A model generated the notes under the pieces. The model searched no databases. It was not told the origin of the DNA and saw nothing but the letters and a program-made list of their open reading frames with translations. Made by a program: the position numbers and the translations under genes. DNA of 64,000 nucleotides from CAYXVF01 sp964468125. Its GTDB lineage: Bacteria; Myxococcota; XYA12-FULL-58-9; CAYXVF01. Shown in pieces: positions 25,443-33,023 of this stretch. Positions within the stretch are counted from its first letter, which is position 1. Each line of letters starts with the position of its first letter. The DNA lies in NCBI GenBank assembly GCA_964468125.1, contig CAYXVF010000017.1:7981-71980 (forward strand). The letters run 5' to 3'.

Positions 25443-26294
25443 CTAGGAGCCATTCCAGAAGGGGAGGTCGAGCAATTCGACCTCCCACCGGGAGTCGCCG
25501 GTTTGTAAGAACGCGTGGACAGGGGAGCCGCGCTTGAGATTGGCCAAGCCTCGTCGACCTTCGGGCGAGATTGATGTGATCCTGCCTAAGCTCTTACCCT
25601 CCGCGACGATACGTGAAGTGTCGTCGATCTGGACTTCCACAGAGCTGCGCCATCCCTTCAGATGCCGGGAAACTTTGTCGTACGAGTCCATGCGAGAAAG
25701 AACCTCTTGCCCAACGTAGCACCCCTTGGCGAAGCTCACTGCAAATGCACCGAGGTGCAGCTCGAGAGGATTCACTTGGGCAGCGAATTCACGATCAGGA
25801 GAAGGCACGCCAGCAGCGATGCGAACCGCTTCATATTCAGCCTCGGTGAGTGTCGCCAGCACGTTGAAATGCTCAGGGAGGTCGCGTTGGAGCACGTCGA
25901 TCGTCGCGGAGAATCCCGGAGGGCCGTTAATGAACTCCAGGCCTGCGGATTCAGCACTCTTTGAGGCGTGAACTCCCGAACAACGCCAAACGATTCTCGA
26001 TTCCTCGACGACGTGTGTCGCAGAGTCTTCCATCACCGTGAAATTCTCGAGCCAATCAGAGACTATCTGCGCGCGGCCCGCGGAGCCGATGAGCCGAAGG
26101 CTACATTCCTCGACTCGTGTGACCCTAATCCAATCGACGAGCTTGCCCTGATTTGTCGTCAAGAGCGTGTCACGTGTCTCGTTTAGGGCAAGATCGTCTA
26201 GTTTGTTCGTCGAAAGCCGATGGAGCAAGTCCAACGCGTCCTCGCCTTTCATCGTCACTTCACAACAAGCGATCTTTGCCTTCCAATCATCCAC
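25443..26294 (-). CDS. YgfZ/GcvT-domain folate-binding protein
   Basis: A 283-residue tetrahydrofolate-dependent helper of iron-sulfur enzyme maturation (YgfZ/CAF17 family). The diagnostic motif is present as FAKGCYVGQEVLSRMDSY (KGCYxGQE with the conserved Cys). RLSTNKLDDL near the N-terminus and LTTNQGKLVDWIRVTR are typical GcvT-fold segments. The C-terminal barrel ends in VELLDLPFW. The length agrees with short bacterial YgfZ proteins. Its start overlaps the stop of the upstream membrane-protein gene by eight bases, so the two are probably translated together. The many Fe-S enzymes that would depend on it include the succinate dehydrogenase of this window. Confidence 0.88.
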   Translation of the reverse strand: MDDWKAKIACCEVTMKGEDALDLLHRLSTNKLDDLALNETRDTLLTTNQGKLVDWIRVTRVEECSLRLIGSAGRAQIVSDWLENFTVMEDSATHVVEESRIVWRCSGVHASKSAESAGLEFINGPPGFSATIDVLQRDLPEHFNVLATLTEAEYEAVRIAAGVPSPDREFAAQVNPLELHLGAFAVSFAKGCYVGQEVLSRMDSYDKVSRHLKGWRSSVEVQIDDTSRIVAEGKSLGRITSISPEGRRGLANLKRGSPVHAFLQTGDSRWEVELLDLPFWNGS

Positions 26295-27234
26295 TGGAAT
26301 TTCGCCTCCCGATCAACAGTCCCACAAGAAAGATAGTGCTAGCGACGAGAATCCAAATGGCGATTGTGCCGTTGCGGCCGGATTCCGTCGGCTCGAACGG
26401 TGCCAGCGTCCCATCTGCGTTTGCATCTGAGGGCAGTGGACTAACAGCCGCATTTGATTGGGCGGGGGCTCGAATCGGGCATTCACCAGCGTCCAGGAGG
26501 TCCGAAAATCTTCGCTGTTCTCGTGGCATTGCCCCCGATAGCGGTGCATTACTGAGGCCCTCGACGAGCCAAGCCCCGCGCAACAGACTGTAGCTTTCCT
26601 CCAATAGCCCAACTTCCTGCCGTGCCTTCAGTGTTTCCAGAACGCCCTCGTCTTCACGACACTTGGCCCATAGGACCCGGGCTGTCCAAAGTCGTGCATC
26701 GCTGACATCCGGTTGTTCCGGAATCGTGGCGTCGAGCTCCGCACGAAGCCCTGGGTCACGCGTGCTTTCACTGAATCGAAGCTGTCTGAGAAAGCTCCGT
26801 TCCCCCGGGGCGTCGCGCGCATCGAGCAAACGACGCGCGTCATTCCAGGTCATCGGCGCAAATGCATAGTCGAACAACTGGATCTCGAGCGATGACCCGA
26901 CTCCCGAGGGGACCTGCGTAGAGGCTTCCAAGTGTCTCGAGGTGCCAGCGTATACGGGTTCCGACAGCTCAACTGTCATGGTCTGATCTTCCCACCTCAA
27001 TTGCAACACGACCGTAGTCATTGCGACTGTCATACGGTTTTCTACGTCTATACCGATTTCGAGTCCGCCCTCTTCACTCATCGTGACCTTCGGATTCGAG
27101 ACCTCGACGGGCGACTGCCCAGGTCCGGTCTCAGGCGTCAGCAAAAGCAACACGAGCGCCGATGTATAGCGAGAACGCTGGCACCCCCTCCGGCACCGCT
27201 GGCCCCCCCTCTGAAGATCTAAAGGCTGAGTCAT
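26287..27234 (-). CDS. Hypothetical membrane-anchored periplasmic protein
   Basis: About 315 residues from ATG 27234. An N-terminal basic region followed by SALVLLLLTPETGPG suggests a signal peptide. The middle contains a strand-rich part (EISVENRM-type segments; VVLQLRWEDQTMTVELSEPV) and helices. A C-terminal TM anchor (GTIAIWILVASTIFLVGLLI) ends in basic residues. No family is recognised; the layout resembles batD/oxygen-tolerance-like or protease-accessory proteins, but this is only shape. Three copies of the dispersed motif lie in it: 26399 (TLAP), 26941 (YAGT) and 27174, the last placing CQR in the positively charged part of the signal peptide. Confidence 0.6.
   Translation of the reverse strand: MTQPLDLQRGGQRCRRGCQRSRYTSALVLLLLTPETGPGQSPVEVSNPKVTMSEEGGLEIGIDVENRMTVAMTTVVLQLRWEDQTMTVELSEPVYAGTSRHLEASTQVPSGVGSSLEIQLFDYAFAPMTWNDARRLLDARDAPGERSFLRQLRFSESTRDPGLRAELDATIPEQPDVSDARLWTARVLWAKCREDEGVLETLKARQEVGLLEESYSLLRGAWLVEGLSNAPLSGAMPREQRRFSDLLDAGECPIRAPAQSNAAVSPLPSDANADGTLAPFEPTESGRNGTIAIWILVASTIFLVGLLIGRRNSSG
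26399..26410 (+). repeat. Dispersed motif copy
   Basis: Exact GGTGCCAGCGTC. The gene on the other strand reads it as TLAP. Confidence 0.85.
26941..26952 (+). repeat. Dispersed motif copy (last base changed)
   Basis: GGTGCCAGCGTA. The gene on the other strand reads it as YAGT. Confidence 0.8.
27174..27204 (+). repeat. Dispersed motif with a 12-base GCACC period
   Basis: AACGCTG (27174-27180) is followed by GCACCCCCTCCG (27181-27192) and GCACCGCTGGCC (27193-27204). The units share GCACC at a 12-base step but have otherwise diverged. It overlaps the start of the minus-strand membrane-protein gene. Confidence 0.7.
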
Positions 27235-27407
27235 CGCTCGTTCCCACCAAACCGAGGAAAGTGTAGCGCCGTCACCCACCCTAGCCGCGGCGCGGTGTGG
27301 TGATTAAGGTCTGGGCGGTGGCGTTTACGCTCCGCCCCTGACACAGGAACAGACGCGGGTCGATAAGAATTGCGAACTCCTTACAGTCATCTGCGGAGAA
27401 TTGGCGC

Positions 27408-28340
27408 GTGAAAGAACGGCCCGCACTTCTTTTCCCCCGGCTCGCTGGCGTCACGGCGATGGTGATCGCTTCGGTCTGTTTCGCGATCATGGCAGCCTTT
27501 GTGAAAGCCGCCGGGGCACGATTGCCAGCGATCCAACTGGTTTGGATGCGCTGCGTGCTCGCGATTCCAATGATCGCAGCTCTATTATGGCGATACCGCA
27601 AGCCATGGCGTCCTACAAACCGACTTCTCTTGGTTGGCCGCAGCCTACTCGGGCTTGGCGCAATGAGTTTGAGCTTCTACGGGCTCACGCAGCTGGAGCT
27701 CGCCGACCAGTTGATGCTGAGCAAGACCGGTCCTCTCTGGATCGCCGCTCTGTCCCCGCTGTTGCTCTCGGAGCGAGCAGGTCCAGGAACCTTGGTCGCG
27801 GTCTTTTCGGCGCTGCTCGGTTGTGCGCTGATTCTACGACCGACGCTCGCGATTGGAGACATCGCTGGAGCCGCCGTCTTGCTCTCAGCCCTTCTCAGTG
27901 CCTTGGCTCACATGGTGTTGCGGCGTCTTTCAACCACCGACTCGTCCATGACTATTGTCCTGTGGTTTTGCATCCTGACCGGAGCGATCACGACCCCCGT
28001 CGTGGCCACGGTCGGACTCCTACCCACCCCACTCGAGTGGCTCTACCTGACTGCGGTGGCGACGGGAGCAACCGCGGGGCAACTCTTCATGACGCACGCC
28101 TATGCTGTCGAAGAAGCGCCCGTGGTTTCTGCCTCCGGATACACCAACGTCCTTTTTGGAGTCGCCATCGGTTTCCTCTTCTGGGGCGAGGTACCCGGAC
28201 CCTACACCTTGGCCGGTGGTCTGCTGGTCCTAGGGGCCGGGCTATCACTCGTAGGATTTCGTCCGCGGGGCAGCCGCCTCTTCCAACACGAGAGGACACC
28301 GTCACGAAGGAGGCGGTGGCTGGTTGACCCTCGAACATAG
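27408..28340 (+). CDS. DMT-superfamily (EamA) transporter
   Basis: A 310-residue permease of the drug/metabolite transporter superfamily with two EamA repeats and about ten TM helices. The first repeat starts VTAMVIASVCFAIMAAFVKA and QLVWMRCVLAIPMIAALL; the second covers IAGAAVLLSALLSALAHMVL and ends with GVAIGFLFWGEVPGPYTLAG, then GLLVLGAGLSL, the characteristic last helices. The start is GTG 27408, and the C-terminus is basic. The substrate is unknown; members move amino acids, nucleobases or drugs. It is divergent from the membrane-protein gene, with about 170 bases between the starts in which I see no clear promoter, and it is followed by the DnaJ gene. Confidence 0.9.
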   Translation: MKERPALLFPRLAGVTAMVIASVCFAIMAAFVKAAGARLPAIQLVWMRCVLAIPMIAALLWRYRKPWRPTNRLLLVGRSLLGLGAMSLSFYGLTQLELADQLMLSKTGPLWIAALSPLLLSERAGPGTLVAVFSALLGCALILRPTLAIGDIAGAAVLLSALLSALAHMVLRRLSTTDSSMTIVLWFCILTGAITTPVVATVGLLPTPLEWLYLTAVATGATAGQLFMTHAYAVEEAPVVSASGYTNVLFGVAIGFLFWGEVPGPYTLAGGLLVLGAGLSLVGFRPRGSRLFQHERTPSRRRRWLVDPRT

Positions 28341-28397
28341 GCCCCTAGGCTGTTGTTGGGACGAGTTATATCCTGCGTGAGAGAGTGACGAGCAGTG

Positions 28398-29333
28398 ATG
28401 CGAGATCCATATAGCGTTTTGGGCGTGCAGCGCTCAGCGACGGATGAAGAGATCCGAACCGCCTACCGCAAGCTGGCTCGGGAGCTGCATCCGGACGTGA
28501 ACCCCGGCGATACGAAGGCTGAAGAGCGCTTCAAAGAAGTCTCGGCCGCCTATGACGTACTCTCGGACAAGAAGCGGCGAGAGCTATTCGATGAGTTCGG
28601 TGAAGACGGATTGAGGAGCGGCTTCGATCCCCAGCAGGCCCGCCAGTATCAACAATGGGCTGGCGGGTTCGGTGGTGGTGGATTCGGTGGAGCGCCCGGC
28701 GGTGGGTACCGCGTGGACTTTGACCCACGGGGCGGCGCTGCGGGTTTCGACTTTGGCGACTTGTTTGGCGACATGTTTGGTGGTGCAGCGACCCGCCCAC
28801 GACGTGGTCAAGACGTGATGGTTCGCGCGACCATCACACTCGAACAGGCCATTCACGGCGCCGACATCCAAGTATCCGTCAGTGGTCGAGAGACCCCGGT
28901 CAAAGTGCGGATCCCCAAGGGCGCCGATGATGGCTCACGACTACGCGTGGAGGGGCAAGGAGTACCGGGTACTCAAGGGGGCCCCGCAGGGGATTTGGTC
29001 ATAGAAACGCGGATGCAGCCTCATCCGCACTTTGAACGTAAGGCGCTCGACCTCTATTTGAAGCTCCCAGTAACCCTCGCGGAGGCCTACCGCGGGACGA
29101 CGATCGAGGTTCCCACCCCTTCGGGTCGGGTGAAGCTGAGAGTACCCGCTGGCACCCAGGCCGGTTCCAAGTTGCGCTTGAGGGGCAAGGGGCTCACGCG
29201 TGGAAGCAAGACGGGAGACCTGTACGCCGTGGTGGATATTCGCATGCCCGAAGCGCGGAGCAACGAGCTCGAGGAAGCGTTGGAGGCGGCGGAATCGCTC
29301 TATCCCGATCTTCGCCGCAATATCTCGATCTGA
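28398..29333 (+). CDS. DnaJ-class co-chaperone without zinc finger (CbpA-like)
   Basis: A 311-residue J-domain protein that would stimulate DnaK. The J domain occupies residues 2-70 with the HPD motif (ARELHPDVNPGD). A Gly/Phe-rich linker follows (GGFGGGGFGGAPGGG) and then the C-terminal substrate-binding beta domains (VKVRIPKGADDGSRLRVEGQ; LPVTLAEAYRGTTIEVPTPS; KLRLRGKGLTRGSKTGDLYA). The Cys-rich zinc module of DnaJ proper is missing, which places it with CbpA/DjlA-like type II proteins. GTG 28395 is an equally possible start. It ends seven bases from the convergent PilZ gene. Confidence 0.93.
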   Translation: MRDPYSVLGVQRSATDEEIRTAYRKLARELHPDVNPGDTKAEERFKEVSAAYDVLSDKKRRELFDEFGEDGLRSGFDPQQARQYQQWAGGFGGGGFGGAPGGGYRVDFDPRGGAAGFDFGDLFGDMFGGAATRPRRGQDVMVRATITLEQAIHGADIQVSVSGRETPVKVRIPKGADDGSRLRVEGQGVPGTQGGPAGDLVIETRMQPHPHFERKALDLYLKLPVTLAEAYRGTTIEVPTPSGRVKLRVPAGTQAGSKLRLRGKGLTRGSKTGDLYAVVDIRMPEARSNELEEALEAAESLYPDLRRNISI

Positions 29334-29339
29334 GCTGGG

Positions 29340-30083
29340 CTAGACGAAATCAACGCGACGTGCCGCCGATGAGGAGCGTCGACGCAAGAGGCGATCGAGG
29401 GTGCCCATGACTCGCTCGTATTGGACGGGAGCGGTAAGGCAGGCGGCAGCACCGAGATGCTCCGCAAGTTTCAGCGCGCTCGGGTTGCGCGAGCAAGCGA
29501 ACACCAATCCATCGTATTGGCTACCGTCACCGATGAGCAACTCGCTGAGGATGTGAGCCCCGGTTCGATCACGCAGCTCTGCGTCGAGCAGGACTGTGTC
29601 GTAGGGAGCTCGGTCGCGAAGCGCGACGGCATCGTCGACGGTCGGAACCACTGTAACGTCGAGCTCAGGCACTCGCTCGCCTAGGAAACGCCATTGCGGG
29701 TGGTGAAAAGCCCTCGGATCAGCCACCAGTACCCGGTGGGATCGACGCGGCGCTCGGGGCGTTTGAGCGAGGGCGTCGAGTCGTTGTCGGTCGATTTCCC
29801 GGAAGACCCTAACGCCGCACCCTCGGCGACCACATTCGTCGATAGTGCCTGTCCAGATCACAGCCCCTTCGACCGCAAAGGGCTCCAAGAACTGCGGAAA
29901 AGAAAGCTCGAGTCGAACCCGCTTTCCGGGCTGCAGGGGCACAGCGCATTCGACCTTGAGCCCACCGCCCGAAACGTCCCGGGTCCAACCCATTGAACCG
30001 GAGCCCGGTCGCGACACCTCGAGCGCAAGCTCGTGTCGCCGCTCTGACCGTGCGTTCTTGAGGGTGCCCGCAATTGAAACCAT
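29340..30083 (-). CDS. PilZ domain fused to a degenerate receiver-like domain
   Basis: A 247-residue protein. The PilZ domain (about 1-110) has both c-di-GMP contacts: the RxxxR element in RSERRHEL and DxSxxG in RDVSGGGLKVEC, so nucleotide binding is plausible. The second half (about 120-240) follows response-regulator topology: HRVLVADPRAF, a DTVLLDAELRDRTGAHIL stretch where the phospho-acceptor Asp would lie, and AAACLTAPVQYERVMGTLDR near the usual Lys position. Phosphorylation cannot be assured because the first acidic pair is not obvious. It probably acts as a cytoplasmic c-di-GMP effector in motility or envelope control, a role inferred from the family. Confidence 0.82.
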   Translation of the reverse strand: MVSIAGTLKNARSERRHELALEVSRPGSGSMGWTRDVSGGGLKVECAVPLQPGKRVRLELSFPQFLEPFAVEGAVIWTGTIDECGRRGCGVRVFREIDRQRLDALAQTPRAPRRSHRVLVADPRAFHHPQWRFLGERVPELDVTVVPTVDDAVALRDRAPYDTVLLDAELRDRTGAHILSELLIGDGSQYDGLVFACSRNPSALKLAEHLGAAACLTAPVQYERVMGTLDRLLRRRSSSAARRVDFV

Positions 30084-30323
30084 GGCGACACCATCCTATC
30101 CGGGCATTCCATAGACGCTAGTTTTGGGCAGACACCCAAGCTTCGGCGTTTGCGGACGGCCCTCCGAAGAGCTTTTTCGCAATAGGTGCGCGGTTGGTTG
30201 CGGCTATTCCCCGGTCGGTGACCCATGTCGTCCATTCTCGGAACACCAGCTCCCATCCCGGAAGACTTGGCGCGACGGACCATAATGCTCCTCGATTCTG
30301 GCTCGCTTCCAGCTCACACCCTT

Positions 30324-30365
30324 GCCGGCGGTGCTGCCGGCGGTGCTGCCGGCGGTGCCAGCGTA
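30324..30365 (-). repeat. Anchored tandem array, three 12-base units
   Basis: On the reverse strand TACGCTG (30359-30365) is followed by three perfect GCACCGCCGGCA units (30347-30358, 30335-30346, 30323-30334). The unit differs from the one at 13.2 kb, but the anchor and its phase are the same. Confidence 0.9.
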
Positions 30366-30472
30366 CTCTCGGTCGCGTACTCTCGGTCCCAAGGCAGAAG
30401 CACTTGTGTGGGAGCGCGATCAGGTACGATGCGCGGCAGGATCGGCACCATCTCCCTAGCACTTGCTGCGGC

Positions 30473-30503
30473 AACGCTGGCACCAGGAGTAGCACCAGGA
30501 GTA
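30473..30503 (+). repeat. Anchored tandem array, two 12-base units
   Basis: AACGCTG (30473-30479) is followed by two perfect GCACCAGGAGTA units (30480-30491, 30492-30503). Confidence 0.9.
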
Positions 30504-30602
30504 CCCCAAGAACGCAGATCCTCGACGATGCGAACCGTTGGCGGAGCAAGCCCGACCGCCCCCTGCAGATGGGCACGGAGCAGGGACCAGTCGGTCGAGC
30601 GC

Positions 30603-30614
30603 TACGCTGGCACC
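30603..30614 (+). repeat. Dispersed motif copy
   Basis: TACGCTGGCACC, first base changed, close to the point where the Nudix remnant changes frame. Confidence 0.8.
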
Positions 30615-30686
30615 GCTTCGGGCGAGAACAGCTGAGAAGCTAAGCGCGTTGGCATTGAGCGCCCGTCGAAGCTCGCTCATGTCCGG

Positions 30687-30698
30687 GACGCTGGCACC
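30687..30698 (+). repeat. Dispersed motif copy
   Basis: Exact GACGCTGGCACC in the Nudix remnant, read there as GASV. Confidence 0.85.
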
Positions 30699-30769
30699 AA
30701 CCGGAGAAACGAGGAGGCCGGTTTCCTCGAACAGCTCTCGTGCGGCAGCCGCGGACCGCAACAACGCTC

Positions 30770-30798
30770 GACGCTGGCACCGGTGTGGCACCGGTGTG
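30770..30798 (+). repeat. Anchored tandem array, two 11-base units
   Basis: GACGCTG (30770-30776) is followed by two perfect GCACCGGTGTG units (30777-30787, 30788-30798). It abuts the end of the fadJ-like gene. Confidence 0.9.
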
Positions 30799-30802
30799 GA
30801 GG

Positions 30803-33013
30803 TCACCGGAAGCGCTGGGCGGATTCAGCGTGGGACACCAGGATCTTCGCCGGTGTGAATCGCTCGCCATGGCGCTCCTCCAGCCGACGGAGACGCTCCA
30901 CGACATCCTTGGCGCCAAAACGATCGATGTACGAAAGCGGTCCGCCGAAGAAGGGCGGGAATCCGAGCCCAAAAACGGCCCCAATGTCGCCGTCACGAGC
31001 GCTCCGCAGGATCCCCTCCTCCAAACACCTCGCCGCCTCGTTCACCATCTGCAGGGTCAGCCGCTCTTGCACCTCTTCCTTTGAGACGCTGGCACCGCGC
31101 GGTGCGCTGCCGACGAGGGTATAGACCGACTCGTCCAGCCCCTTCCTCTTGCCGTTCTCGTATTTGAAGAAGCCGCGGCCGTTCTTCCGGCCCTGGCGAC
31201 CGTCATCAATGAGCGCCTGCATCGCAGCCGGTGCCAGCAAACGGTCGCCAAACTCCGAGTGCATGATCTTCGCTACCTTCGCTCCGACATCGATCCCCAC
31301 CTCGTCCAACAGCGTGATGGGCCCCACCGGAAACCCGAACTCCACGAGCGCACGATCCAACAGGTCGAGTGGAGCTCCCTCCGCGAACAACCAAGCCGCC
31401 TCATTCATGTAGGGGGCCAAAATGCGCGACGTGTAGAAGCCCGTCCCATCCCGAACGACGATCACAGTTTTTCCCTGAGCCTTACCCGCGGCGACGCACG
31501 TTGCGGTCACCCAATCCGCCGTCTGGTCGGTTACGATCACCTCAAGGAGTGGCATCTTCTCCACGGGCGAGAAGTAGTGCATTCCGATCACGCGCTCCGG
31601 ATGCTCCGCCTCTGCGGCGATCGCGGCGATCGGAATCGAAGAAGTATTCGAGGCGAAGATCGTATGCTCGTGCCCGTGTTCCTCGACCTTGCGCACCATT
31701 TCGCGCTTGAGCTCGAGGTCCTCAAAAACCGCCTCGATGACGATGTCCGCGCGACCAAACCCCTTCCACTCCGTCGTGGCGGTAACTGTCGCCATCGTAC
31801 GGTCCGCCTCAAACGCGCTCAGACGCCGACGCTCAACGCCCTTGGCCAAGATCCTCCGGACGTAGGAAAGACCACGACGCATGCCCGCATCATCGATCTC
31901 CTTGATCCGCGCCGGAACCCCAGCCTTGGCGACGGACACGTAGGCGATCCCTCCCCCCATCAGCCCCCCACCGAGGACCGCGATCTCCTTCACCGGTCTC
32001 GGCACGGTGTCGCTGTCTACTCCGCTGTCCTTCTTGAGCGCAGTCTGCGCAAAGAAGATCGAACGCAGCGCTGCGGATTCCGGCGACATGACGAGTCGAC
32101 CAAAGCGATCCGCTTCCGCCGCGTATCCCGCCTCGCGCCCCTCCTGTACACCGATGCGGACCGCATCGAGCGCCGCTTCCGGTGCCGGATAATTGCCCTT
32201 GGTCTTCTCCAACAACCTCTCACGGGCCTTGCGAAACAAGATCCTTTGGCCGACCGGGTTTTCCTCGAGCGCCAACTGCTGCAAAAACTCAGCGTCCGTT
32301 ACCTCTTGAGCGATCTCCGCAAGCCGGTCCACCGGGGCCTTCGGCTGCGAAAGCTCTCCGTTGGCGGACTTGAGTACCAGACCGCACGCGACCTCGACGA
32401 CAATCGGCGCCGGACACAGCTCGTCCACTAGCCCCATCTTGAGCGCCTTGTGCGGACGTATGTTGCGCCCGGTCAGGATCATGTCGAGCGCATTGCTGAT
32501 CCCAACGAGCTTCGGCGTTCGTTGCGTTCCCCCCGCCCCGGGGATCAGCCCAAGCTGAACCTCCGGCAACCCAAGGGTGGTCTCTTTCGAGTCGCTGCAC
32601 ACTCGCATCGTGCAGGCGAGCGCAACCTCCAATCCGCCGCCGAGGGCGGGCCCGTGAATGGCCGCAACGACCGGCTTGTCGAAGTTCAGATACAACCCTT
32701 CGATGCGGTCCATCAGCACGTGTGATCGCTTCGATAGCTCTGTGGCGTCAGTCACCGTGGTGACGTCGTCGAGCTCCTTGATGTCTGCCCCAACGATGAA
32801 GCTCTTCGGTTTGCCTGAGGCAAGCACTAGGGCTCGAACGCCGGTGTCTTGTTCACACACCGCGAGCAAAGTCTCGAGCTCGGAAATCAACCGCGCCGAG
32901 AGCGTATTGTGCGTCTCGCCCGGCACGTCGAGCGTGGCTACCGCAACGCCGTCGTCGTAGAGTGAGAACCGGAAATTCTCCAAGCCGAGCTCTTCGCTGC
33001 GATCCCTACTCAT
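30803..33013 (-). CDS. fadJ: Fatty-acid oxidation complex alpha subunit (enoyl-CoA hydratase / 3-hydroxyacyl-CoA dehydrogenase), FadJ type
   Basis: A 736-residue bifunctional enzyme with the hydratase/isomerase domain first (about 10-200: SGKPKSFIVGADIKELDDV, AAIHGPALGGGLEVALAC, LPEVQLGLIPGAGGTQRTPK) and then the NAD-dependent dehydrogenase (about 330-520: AVLGGGLMGGGIAYVSVAKA, ASNTSSIPIAAIAAEAEHPE, GMHYFSPVEKMPLLEVI) and the C-terminal helical domains (GFYTSRILAPYMNEAAWL; FGLGFPPFFGGPLSYIDRFG). This is the FadB/FadJ order, opposite to the fadN gene at 8-10 kb. It lies 10 bases downstream of the thiolase gene and should form a complex with it. A motif copy at 31085-31096 is read as GASV. Confidence 0.94.
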   Translation of the reverse strand: MSRDRSEELGLENFRFSLYDDGVAVATLDVPGETHNTLSARLISELETLLAVCEQDTGVRALVLASGKPKSFIVGADIKELDDVTTVTDATELSKRSHVLMDRIEGLYLNFDKPVVAAIHGPALGGGLEVALACTMRVCSDSKETTLGLPEVQLGLIPGAGGTQRTPKLVGISNALDMILTGRNIRPHKALKMGLVDELCPAPIVVEVACGLVLKSANGELSQPKAPVDRLAEIAQEVTDAEFLQQLALEENPVGQRILFRKARERLLEKTKGNYPAPEAALDAVRIGVQEGREAGYAAEADRFGRLVMSPESAALRSIFFAQTALKKDSGVDSDTVPRPVKEIAVLGGGLMGGGIAYVSVAKAGVPARIKEIDDAGMRRGLSYVRRILAKGVERRRLSAFEADRTMATVTATTEWKGFGRADIVIEAVFEDLELKREMVRKVEEHGHEHTIFASNTSSIPIAAIAAEAEHPERVIGMHYFSPVEKMPLLEVIVTDQTADWVTATCVAAGKAQGKTVIVVRDGTGFYTSRILAPYMNEAAWLFAEGAPLDLLDRALVEFGFPVGPITLLDEVGIDVGAKVAKIMHSEFGDRLLAPAAMQALIDDGRQGRKNGRGFFKYENGKRKGLDESVYTLVGSAPRGASVSKEEVQERLTLQMVNEAARCLEEGILRSARDGDIGAVFGLGFPPFFGGPLSYIDRFGAKDVVERLRRLEERHGERFTPAKILVSHAESAQRFR
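31085..31096 (+). repeat. Dispersed motif copy in the fadJ-like gene
   Basis: Exact GACGCTGGCACC, followed by CGCGGTGC so that GCACCGCGCGGTGC is palindromic. The gene on the other strand reads GASV. Confidence 0.85.
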
Positions 33014-33023
33014 TTCTTACTCC

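Larger units (their letters stand above)
30310..30806 (-). pseudogene. Decayed Nudix hydrolase gene (NUDT19-like)
   Basis: Two frames together look like one broken Nudix protein. The first piece starts at a GTG overlapping the stop of the fadJ-like gene and reads AAAARELFEETGLLVSPVGA, then PDMSELRRALNANALSFSAV and VALDRLVPA, which is the REUxEExGU half of the Nudix box and what follows it. The G-x5-E half of the box is missing. Around 30595-30600 the reading shifts one frame to SLLRAHLQGAVGLAPPTVRI, then VEDLRSW and QVLLPWDREY, the usual C-terminal part of such proteins, ending in a Pro/Ala repeat made by the tandem array at 30324. About 60-70 central residues are absent. Several dispersed-motif copies lie in the remnant. 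Confidence 0.5.

Noticed and set aside
30225..30635. A 136-residue plus-strand open frame with GGAAGGAAGG residues
   Set aside because: The Gly/Ala run is only the 12-base array read in that direction, and no family features exist; the minus strand carries the Nudix remnant.
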